From assembly GCF_001940245.1 (NCBI RefSeq), contig NZ_MJIG01000004.1, forward strand, positions 806,001-870,000: 64,000 bases of DNA, read 5' to 3'. Within the stretch, counting starts at the first letter, position 1; each line of letters opens with the position of its first letter. Under the pieces are notes generated by a model. The model saw only the letters and a program-made list of their open reading frames with translations. It ran no database searches and was not told where the DNA came from. Positions 8,875-16,007 of the stretch are shown piece after piece. The position numbers and the translations under genes are program-made. The stretch comes from Anaerostipes sp. 992a. GTDB lineage: Bacteria; Bacillota; Clostridia; Lachnospirales; Lachnospiraceae.

Positions 8875-9669
8875 TTATGAAGAAAAAAGCAAGTTCTTTT
8901 TCATACGCTCCACGTATAACTGAGGAATTCCATCCAAAAGTCCCATACCCGTAATAGCCTCAGATACCTCATATCCTTTTTCCAGGAGTTCTGATTTCCA
9001 GGAGTCCTCTTCTCCTGCCAGATCATTCTGAGCATGGTCACCTGCCACGATCATCATTAGCATCAAATGGACCTTCTTGATCTTTTTCGTCTTCAGACGC
9101 TTTTCAATGTAATCCAGTCCTGGAAACCCCTCTACAGTCCCCACATAGACATTCTCTCTTCCCAGATAGCGAAACATATTCTCCATCTGACTATAGGCTC
9201 CATTGGCAAAATGTGCACTTCCATGTCCCATAAATACCACTGCCTCATCTTCCTTATACTCCGGCATCTGCCCTAACAAAATACGTGCAGTCTGCTTAAA
9301 GTCTTCCTCCGATGTCAGAAGCGGCTCTCCCATGGTCAGCTTCTGAAACAGCTTTTTGTATGGCAACACTGCATTCCGGACTTTTTCATATTCCTGACCA
9401 TTTATGATATGGGTCGGTTGGCAGATCACCTCCGTATACCCCTCTTCATAAAGATACTGGAGTGCCCTCTTCATATCCATGATTTCAATCCCTCTGGTCC
9501 TTTTTAGCTTCCGAATGATCATTCCCGACGTAAATACCCGAAAAAAATCATATTCTGGAAAGGTTTCCTTAAATTCATCTTCAATCTTTTCGATGGCATG
9601 TACCGCATTTTCAAATGTAGTACCAAAGCTGACCACCAGCAATGCTTTCTTTTGATGTCTCATAAACAC
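8875..9669 (-). CDS. cbiK: Anaerobic sirohydrochlorin cobaltochelatase CbiK
   Basis: Inserts cobalt into sirohydrochlorin, the first committed step of the cobalt-early route. The protein has 264 residues, begins with KKALLVVSFGTTFENA, and shows the metal-site histidines in VVFMGHGSAHFANGAYSQ and in MIVAGDHAQNDLAG. No signal peptide is seen, so it is the cytoplasmic form. It is the last gene before the riboswitch promoter and starts 6 bases after the ALDH-like gene. I see no terminator between its stop and that promoter. Confidence 0.95.
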   Translation of the reverse strand: MFMRHQKKALLVVSFGTTFENAVHAIEKIEDEFKETFPEYDFFRVFTSGMIIRKLKRTRGIEIMDMKRALQYLYEEGYTEVICQPTHIINGQEYEKVRNAVLPYKKLFQKLTMGEPLLTSEEDFKQTARILLGQMPEYKEDEAVVFMGHGSAHFANGAYSQMENMFRYLGRENVYVGTVEGFPGLDYIEKRLKTKKIKKVHLMLMMIVAGDHAQNDLAGEEDSWKSELLEKGYEVSEAITGMGLLDGIPQLYVERMKKNLLFSS

Positions 9670-9675
9670 TCCTTT

Positions 9676-10992
9676 TTATTTCAAAATTTTCTTCAGCAGC
9701 TGCATCTTGTCTGTAAATGGCGGATACATAACACTGCTCCCGCCAGCACTGGAACGGCGCATCACACTTTTGATATTGGAAAAGGTATCAAACCCCGCCT
9801 TTCCATGGTATTTTCCTGTGCCGCTGCTTCCTACTCCACCAAATGGAAGATATGTAGTCGCAGCCTGAAGCATGGTATCATTGATACAGATACTTCCTGC
9901 AAAGCAATGATTCTTTACATATTCTTCATGCTCCTTATCTTTTGTAAAAAGATAGAGTGCCGGCGAATGATGAAATCGGTCGATCTTATCTATGGCCTCT
10001 TCCCATGTCTGATACGTGATCAATGGCAGAATCGGCCCAAAGATCTCCGTCTTCATCATTTCTGAGCATAAGGAATTCTCATATACCACTGTTGGTGCAA
10101 TTTGAAGGGTCATAGTATCAAATTCTCCGCCGATGATGATTTCCTGATGTTCGATCAGGTCCATCAGCCGATAAAAATGAATATGATTAATAATCTTACC
10201 ATAGTCTGGACTTTTTAAAGGCTCTTTTCCATAAAACTGCCGAATATATCTTCTAACATATTGGATAAATGCATCCTTCACCGACTCATCGATCAACACA
10301 AACTCCGGTGCCGTGCTGCTTTGTCCACAATTTAGAAACTTTCCACGCACGATCCTTTTGGCTGCCGAACGAAGATTACAGGTCTTATCCACGATGCAGG
10401 GAGTCTTTCCGCCCATTTGAAGACAGACCGGCGTCATCTGTGAAGCTGCCTTTTCCATAATAATCCTGCCCACCCTCTTGCTTCCTGTAAAAAAAATAAA
10501 GTCAAACTTCTTATCCAGCAGATCCATGGTCACCTTGGGGCCTCCTGTCATGACACGAACCCTGGACGTATGAAAATTTTCCGTCAGCATCTCATAAATT
10601 ACCTTCTGAGAATGCTCTGCAATTTCTGAAGGTTTTATGGTTACCTGATTTCCAGCTGCCCACGCATGGATCAAAGGAATCAACGTCAGATGAAAAGGAT
10701 AGTTCCATGGGGAAAGAATCAATACTCTTCCATACGGCTCCCGATATACCATACTGGTAGCTGGCATATGGGATAATGGTGTAGGTACAGTCTTAAACTT
10801 CATCCAGCTGGATAAATATTTGATTGTATAATTAAGCTCCATCAGAATCAGTCCGATTTCTGATTCATAGGCTTCAAATGCTGATTTACCGAGATCTGCC
10901 TCCAATGCTCTGTATATTTCTTTTTCATATCCCTTTATCACATCTCTAAGCTTCATCAGCAGATTGATTCGTTCTCGATAATCCAATATCAT
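9676..10992 (-). CDS. Aldehyde dehydrogenase-like protein lacking the catalytic Cys and Glu
   Basis: A full-length 438-residue class 3-like ALDH fold. The active-site Asn motif SPWNYPFH (N97), cofactor Lys in IKPSE (K120), FFTGSKRVG at 168-175 and EIFGPILP are all present. The two chemical residues are not: the family segment Leu-Glu-Leu-Gly-Gly-Lys reads LQMGGKTP (Q192 for Glu), and the family segment Asn-x-Gly-Gln-x-Cys reads NCGQSSTAP (S226 for Cys). The two positions are 34 residues apart, as in human ALDH3A1. The frame is intact and the gene is coupled to cbiET by an ATGA overlap, so it is probably a maintained protein. I do not know its function: it may be a non-catalytic binding or structural protein, or use different chemistry. 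Confidence 0.85.
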   Translation of the reverse strand: MILDYRERINLLMKLRDVIKGYEKEIYRALEADLGKSAFEAYESEIGLILMELNYTIKYLSSWMKFKTVPTPLSHMPATSMVYREPYGRVLILSPWNYPFHLTLIPLIHAWAAGNQVTIKPSEIAEHSQKVIYEMLTENFHTSRVRVMTGGPKVTMDLLDKKFDFIFFTGSKRVGRIIMEKAASQMTPVCLQMGGKTPCIVDKTCNLRSAAKRIVRGKFLNCGQSSTAPEFVLIDESVKDAFIQYVRRYIRQFYGKEPLKSPDYGKIINHIHFYRLMDLIEHQEIIIGGEFDTMTLQIAPTVVYENSLCSEMMKTEIFGPILPLITYQTWEEAIDKIDRFHHSPALYLFTKDKEHEEYVKNHCFAGSICINDTMLQAATTYLPFGGVGSSGTGKYHGKAGFDTFSNIKSVMRRSSAGGSSVMYPPFTDKMQLLKKILK

Positions 10993-12200
10993 AGATCCAC
11001 CTCCAATATCCAGACAGGATGATTCATCTGGGTTGTATGGTAAGCGCCAACAGCCTTGCTTTGTCCAATCTGAACCTGTATATAAGAAAACCCTTCTCTC
11101 TTGGATAAGATTCGTACTGCTTCTGATAAGGTCTCCATAGTTACAGCAGTCATGACAAAATGTACCTTATTAGGCAGCTTTGCAAGATAGTCCACGACTG
11201 TCTCTAATTCTCCCTCACTGCCTCCCAAAAAGACCCGGTCTGGATCAGGCAGCTTTTCCAGTACTTCTTGGATTCTTCCGGAAATCACCGAAAGATTCTT
11301 GCATCCAAATCTCTCCTTATTCTGATGAATCAATGCAAGAGCTGCCTCTTTATATTCCACACTATATACCTCTCCAAAAGGTATATGCCTTGCCATCTCA
11401 ATGCTGATGGACCCGGTTCCTGCTCCAAGATCCCACACACAATCCCATGGCTGTACCTCCAGCTTATGCATGATCAAAATACGGACTTCCTCTTTTGTCA
11501 TCGGTACTTTGCCTCGGATAAACTGAGAATCTTTTAAATAATTTTGCACCGTAATGCTCTTTGCATCCGGATTTTCTACACAGACCACGCTAAATCCCGG
11601 ATATTGCTCTGCGGCGGCCTTTTTGGCTGTCACCGTAACAACACTTTCTTTCTCCTGATATAAAAAGCTTCCAATGGTCAGCATACATTGTTCCAGTCCA
11701 TATTGACACAGTGCCTTTCCGATCCGTTCCGGGGGAAAGGTATTGCTGCACAAAAAGAACGCCTTCGGGCTGGTATATGCCTGATAAGACACATATCCTT
11801 CTGATTCATTCCTTCCATGAACGCTGCACAATGCTACTTCTTCCAGCGTCACTCCCATTCTGGCTGCCAGAGCCTGATAAGAACTGATCCCTGGTATCAA
11901 TTTTGTCTTCCAATGGTATCCGGAACGAGCAATGGTTCCTGCCAGACTATAATAATGCACATCCCCGGATACTAACACGCACACATCTCCAAGGCGTTGC
12001 TTCTCCTCAATCCACTGCAGACAGTTCTGAAGATCTTTAAGCACATGCATTTCTGGTGCTGCTATCCTATAGGAATCTGCCAATGAAAGCAGCCGGGCAG
12101 ATCCAACCACATAAGGACATGCCTCCAATACTTTTATGGCCTCCTTTGTCAGACATGCATCCTCTCCTGGTCCCATTCCAATTATAAATACATTACTCAT
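10989..12200 (-). CDS. cbiET: Fused cobalt-precorrin C5- and C15-methyltransferase/decarboxylase CbiE-CbiT
   Basis: A 403-residue bifunctional enzyme. Residues 1 to about 200 form the CbiE tetrapyrrole methylase (IIGMGPGEDACLT at the N terminus, VLVSGDVHYYSLAG, LIPGISSYQALAA). Residues from about 210 form the Rossmann methylase CbiT, which also decarboxylates (KVPMTKEEVR, then the SAM loop WDLGAGTGSISIEMA). Together they act on cobalt-precorrin-7 and -8 stages. The fusion is the arrangement called CobL in other organisms. The gene overlaps cbiD by 8 bases. Confidence 0.94.
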   Translation of the reverse strand: MSNVFIIGMGPGEDACLTKEAIKVLEACPYVVGSARLLSLADSYRIAAPEMHVLKDLQNCLQWIEEKQRLGDVCVLVSGDVHYYSLAGTIARSGYHWKTKLIPGISSYQALAARMGVTLEEVALCSVHGRNESEGYVSYQAYTSPKAFFLCSNTFPPERIGKALCQYGLEQCMLTIGSFLYQEKESVVTVTAKKAAAEQYPGFSVVCVENPDAKSITVQNYLKDSQFIRGKVPMTKEEVRILIMHKLEVQPWDCVWDLGAGTGSISIEMARHIPFGEVYSVEYKEAALALIHQNKERFGCKNLSVISGRIQEVLEKLPDPDRVFLGGSEGELETVVDYLAKLPNKVHFVMTAVTMETLSEAVRILSKREGFSYIQVQIGQSKAVGAYHTTQMNHPVWILEVDL

Positions 12201-13281
12201 GTTCTTTCACCACCTCTGCCAGTAACTCTGCAACGCTCTGGCTTTCTGCTTTTACTGCTCCGTTTCCTCCAAAGAATACAATCCCTGTCTTCATCTGCTT
12301 TCGTCCACACTGCCAGGTTCTTTCCTCTGCTTTTTCCACAATACTCTCCCACAAAAACTGCAGGTGATGTTCCTCTAAAACATCGTCTGCTTCTCTTGCT
12401 GTCCTACATTCATAAAGCCTTTTTATGATCTCTGTTTTCACTCCATGTAAAGCTGCATGAGTACATAAAATCTCCATCTTACCGTCCGCTACATGGCTAT
12501 GTGTATTCATAATACCGCCGGCCAGCTTCATCAGCTTTCCATACTGACCCGCAATCAAGATCCCCTCGATGCCAAGATCTGCTGCTTTCTCGATGAGAAA
12601 TCCGATATGATTGCCTGCCATCAGCACTGGTTCCACCTGTCCATACTGCTCCTTAAGCATTTTCTCGCCCTGATTTCCAGTGACAAAAACTACATATCGG
12701 TATCCCTGCTCATAGATCATGGAAAGCTCCAGAGACAAGGAATCCTTGATAGCATCCTCACTCATAGGCCGCACGATGCCGGTAGTGCCAAGAATGGAAA
12801 TTCCTCCCAATACTCCCAGCTTAGGATTTAACGTCTTTTGGGCAATTTTCTCACCATCTGGAACACATACCGTCACTTTGGCTCCTTCCCTTTCAAGATA
12901 AGGTACCAAATGTTCTCTTACCATCTTTCTGGGAACCGGATTAATGGCAGGTTCTCCTACAGGAAGAGAAAGACCTGGTCTGGTCACCTTCCCCACACCT
13001 TTCCCGGCCACAAATACAATCCTTTCCGGCTGCTCTTTTAATAATTCCACTTTCGTAATAATCCTGCAGCCATCCGTCACATCCGGATCGTCTCCTCCGT
13101 CCTTTCGAACCCAGCAGGTTCCAAATTCCATGGGATGGATCTCTATTTTTAATTTTCTTCCTATTGGCGTTTCTATTTCTACCCATTCTGGGCAATGTCC
13201 GGTCTTCTGCCAGAGAACAGAAGCCAGGGCTCCTGCTGTCATACAGGAACCGGTAGAAATACCTTCCCGAAGTCTTTTCAT
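12193..13281 (-). CDS. cbiD: Cobalt-precorrin-5B C1-methyltransferase CbiD
   Basis: A 362-residue enzyme that methylates C1 after ring contraction; it is specific to the anaerobic route. It starts with the family segment LREGISTGSCMTAGALAS, and later shows DDPDVTDG, GILGTTGIVRPMSE-like residues (ISILGTTGIVRPMSEDA) and NTHSHVADG. The cbiC stop directly abuts the ATG (TAGATG). It needs CbiG upstream in the pathway, which here is encoded far away at 33.9-34.9 kb. Confidence 0.95.
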   Translation of the reverse strand: MKRLREGISTGSCMTAGALASVLWQKTGHCPEWVEIETPIGRKLKIEIHPMEFGTCWVRKDGGDDPDVTDGCRIITKVELLKEQPERIVFVAGKGVGKVTRPGLSLPVGEPAINPVPRKMVREHLVPYLEREGAKVTVCVPDGEKIAQKTLNPKLGVLGGISILGTTGIVRPMSEDAIKDSLSLELSMIYEQGYRYVVFVTGNQGEKMLKEQYGQVEPVLMAGNHIGFLIEKAADLGIEGILIAGQYGKLMKLAGGIMNTHSHVADGKMEILCTHAALHGVKTEIIKRLYECRTAREADDVLEEHHLQFLWESIVEKAEERTWQCGRKQMKTGIVFFGGNGAVKAESQSVAELLAEVVKEHE

Positions 13282-13908
13282 CTATGCCTGATAAATAAGG
13301 GCATTGCAGATTGCCGCTGCAATGGTACTGCCACCCTTTCTTCCTTTCGCTATAATATGAGGAATCTCACTTTCTAAAAATAATTCTTTCGATTCAATGA
13401 CATTGACAAATCCTACCGGTACACCTATGACAAGTACAGGGTCTACTTTCCCATCCTGAATCAATTCATAGAGATGAATCAAGGCCGTAGGTGCATTGCC
13501 AATGGCAAAGATTACCGGACCTTCCATCTTTGCTCCCCGTTCCATGCAAATGACCGCTCTCGTACATCCACGTTCTTTTGCTTCCTGGGCCACATCCTCG
13601 TGATCCATAAAGCAGTATACCTGTCCGCCAAACTGGGCGAGTCTCTTTTTATTAATTCCAGAAGCTGCCATCCTGGTATCTGTAATGATAGATGCGCCAT
13701 CTCTGATGGCCTGAATGGCCTGACGGGCTGCATCCTCCGAAAAAATCAGATTATTCGCATAATCAAAATCTGCAGAAGTATGAATACATCGCTTTACAAC
13801 TGGTTCCTCATACTCAGGAAATTTTCTTTCCCCCAGTTCCTCTGTGATCATTTCCATGCTTTTTTTTTCAATTTCTGACGGTTTTACAATTTTTATATTT
13901 TCTAACAT
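13282..13908 (-). CDS. cbiC: Cobalt-precorrin-8 methylmutase CbiC
   Basis: A 208-residue mutase that moves a methyl from C11 to C12, giving cobyrinic acid. The catalytic His lies in VKRCIHTSADFDYANN. Other family segments are ITDTRMAASGI and VIGVPVGFVNVIESKELF near the C terminus. An AGAAGGAAAG ribosome site precedes the ATG. It follows cobT by 20 bases and abuts cbiD. Confidence 0.94.
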   Translation of the reverse strand: MLENIKIVKPSEIEKKSMEMITEELGERKFPEYEEPVVKRCIHTSADFDYANNLIFSEDAARQAIQAIRDGASIITDTRMAASGINKKRLAQFGGQVYCFMDHEDVAQEAKERGCTRAVICMERGAKMEGPVIFAIGNAPTALIHLYELIQDGKVDPVLVIGVPVGFVNVIESKELFLESEIPHIIAKGRKGGSTIAAAICNALIYQA

Positions 13909-13928
13909 ATTCTTTCCTTCTAAATTTC

Positions 13929-14996
13929 TTAATCCAGTGGCACATAATCCTCAATGTCCGCTTCATCAAAGCTTGGAATTCCTTCATAAGCTGCCAGTGC
14001 ATAATCCATAAAGGTAAAGCACATTGCCGCTCCGGTTCCTTCCCCCAGACGCATATTCCCATAAAAATATGGGTCCAGAGAAAGTGCTTTTAACATCTTC
14101 TTTCCTGCCGGTTCATCGGAACAATGAGATGCAAAAAGGTATTCTCTGACTTCTGGTGCCATCTGTACCGCTATATAAGCAGCTACCGATGAGATAAAAC
14201 CATCGATCACAACCGGCATCTGGTAATATGCTCCTCCCAGATAGCAACCTGCCATACCTGCCACCTCTAATCCTCCAATTTTAGAAATCACATCCAGCAT
14301 ATCCTTCCTATCAGGCTGATGGAGTTTCAGACTGTCTTTGATAACCTGGATCTTATTCTTTAAAGCCTGACTGGTCAGACCCGCTCCCTTACCAGTCACT
14401 TCTTCTACCGGAACCTCCAACAGGTATGCACAGATTGCCGAGCTGATGGTCGTATTTCCAATTCCCATCTCTCCAATGGCAGCAGCCTCATAGCCCTGCT
14501 TCTTTAATTCTCCGATTACCTGGATTCCCGTCAAAATGGCCTTGGCAGCCTCTTCTCGTGTCATAGCCGGTTCTCTTCGAATATTGCCTGTTCCATAGCG
14601 AACCTTTCTCTTCCATATGCCCTGGGCATAAAGGTCAGCAGCCACTCCCACATCCACTGGTATCAGATCTGCATGCGCCACTTCGGCAAAAGGCGTAATA
14701 GAAGATGCCGTCACAGTCATATTCTCCATAACGGATCGCGTCACTTCACTTCCAGTCTGCGTCACTCCTTCTTCTACCACTCCATGGTCACCTGCCATGA
14801 TCACAATGGCCCTTTTGTCCACTTTTGGATGCATTGTATGGTAAATACTCCCAAGCTGCCCCACCATCTCTTCTAATCTGCCAAGTCCTCCGATCGGCTT
14901 TGCCAGATGGTTCCATCGCTCCATAATCGCCGCTTGATATTTTGGATTACTATGCGGAATACTATTTATTATCTTCTTTAATTCATTTTCTATCAT
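13929..14996 (-). CDS. cobT: Nicotinate-nucleotide:dimethylbenzimidazole phosphoribosyltransferase CobT
   Basis: Activates the lower-ligand base to its alpha-ribotide, the substrate of CobS. Family motifs are LAKPIGGLGRLE, VIMAGDHGV, GEMGIGNTTISSA, GKGAGL and the C-terminal RLGEGTGAA with the catalytic Glu. An in-frame TTG at 15011 would add five residues, but the ATG at 14996 has GGAG nine bases ahead, giving 355 residues, so I prefer it. This is the first gene after a hairpin that divides it from cobS. Confidence 0.94.
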   Translation of the reverse strand: MIENELKKIINSIPHSNPKYQAAIMERWNHLAKPIGGLGRLEEMVGQLGSIYHTMHPKVDKRAIVIMAGDHGVVEEGVTQTGSEVTRSVMENMTVTASSITPFAEVAHADLIPVDVGVAADLYAQGIWKRKVRYGTGNIRREPAMTREEAAKAILTGIQVIGELKKQGYEAAAIGEMGIGNTTISSAICAYLLEVPVEEVTGKGAGLTSQALKNKIQVIKDSLKLHQPDRKDMLDVISKIGGLEVAGMAGCYLGGAYYQMPVVIDGFISSVAAYIAVQMAPEVREYLFASHCSDEPAGKKMLKALSLDPYFYGNMRLGEGTGAAMCFTFMDYALAAYEGIPSFDEADIEDYVPLD

Positions 14997-15102
14997 ATTT
15001 TTATACTCCAATGTTCCTTTCGGATCTTTTACGTTTTCTATTCTATCATTTTTTTCTATATTCCTCTACTTTTTCCTGAAGTTTTCAGAAATTTGGACAA
15101 AG

Positions 15103-15140
15103 AAAAAAGGTGGTAAGAATGCCCATTTTCTTATCACCTT
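15103..15140 (-). terminator. Hairpin with U-tract between cobS and cobT: terminator or leader attenuator
   Basis: On the minus strand AAGGTGATAAGAA pairs with TTCTTACCACCTT (one G-T pair) around a short loop, followed by six T. It ends the hemL-cobS unit. A perfect TATAAT at 15174-15179 (weak -35 TGAGCA at 15197-15202, 17-base spacing) lies upstream of it, so the hairpin might instead sit in a cobT leader and act as an attenuator. Confidence 0.7.
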
Positions 15141-15257
15141 GAACAATAACACCTAGTAAAGGAGTATCTAGTAATTATACCCTTATGTATCTACAATGCT
15201 CATTATATAGAATAGTTAAATAAATGTCAATCCTTTTTAGTTATTTTTTTAACTATC

Positions 15258-16007
15258 TTAAAGAATCCGAAAGAACCCATATAGACAGAGTAAAAACAGG
15301 ATTTCTGCTAATTCATTGGCCGCTCCCATTACATCTCCGGTCAATCCTCCAAGAATCTTTTCCACATATCTGCGAAATCCATAAATCAGCACAAAAACCG
15401 TCACTGCTGCCGCCAGTCCACAAATTCCAAAGCTTATCGTCATGATCAAAATACCAATGAGACTGCATACAAGTGTTCTTCCTCCACTTAATGTCCCAAT
15501 AAATAGCCCCAGCCCTTTTTCCCTGGCATAGGTTCCTTTGTATCCAACCATTCCCTGAACCATTTTGCCAGCAACAGGAAGAACCAGGAATAGCAGCCAT
15601 AATGGAGCATTTAACATTTTTCCCGTACAAAGGCCGGCAAACCGAAATGCAAAATCGAACACAATGGCGATGACTCCATTGGTTCCCACCCTGCTATCCT
15701 TCATGATTTCCAGCATCCGTTCTCTCTTTCTTGCCGAATAAATGCCATCTACAGTGTCAGCCAGACCATCCACATGAAAAGCTCCGGTTGCAAACACCAG
15801 CGCAAGCATCCCGCACATGATCGCGATTATATCAGGAAATATGTACGCAGCTACTTGGTAAGACAGGGCACTGATACCTCCCAGCACCAGCCCTACCATC
15901 GGGAAATAGATGATTCCCTTTTCCAGGTCTCCATCCCTGACTTCCCAATTAATATTGACAGGAATACGGGTCAAAAATCCTAATGTCAATCGAAATCCTT
16001 TTAACAT
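15258..16007 (-). CDS. cobS: Adenosylcobinamide-GDP ribazoletransferase (cobalamin synthase) CobS
   Basis: Integral membrane enzyme, 249 residues, that joins the activated lower ligand to adenosylcobinamide-GDP in the last assembly step. Family residues are FLTRIPV near the N terminus, the acidic site GAFHVDGLADTVDGI followed by MKDSRVGTNGVIA, and several hydrophobic helices. The start at 16007 is chosen over a frame opening ten codons upstream because it has a ribosome site (AGAGGATGTGAGGAT) and a typical N terminus, MLKGFRLTLGFL. It overlaps the hemC-cobA-hemD stop by 7 bases. Confidence 0.93.
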   Translation of the reverse strand: MLKGFRLTLGFLTRIPVNINWEVRDGDLEKGIIYFPMVGLVLGGISALSYQVAAYIFPDIIAIMCGMLALVFATGAFHVDGLADTVDGIYSARKRERMLEIMKDSRVGTNGVIAIVFDFAFRFAGLCTGKMLNAPLWLLFLVLPVAGKMVQGMVGYKGTYAREKGLGLFIGTLSGGRTLVCSLIGILIMTISFGICGLAAAVTVFVLIYGFRRYVEKILGGLTGDVMGAANELAEILFLLCLYGFFRIL

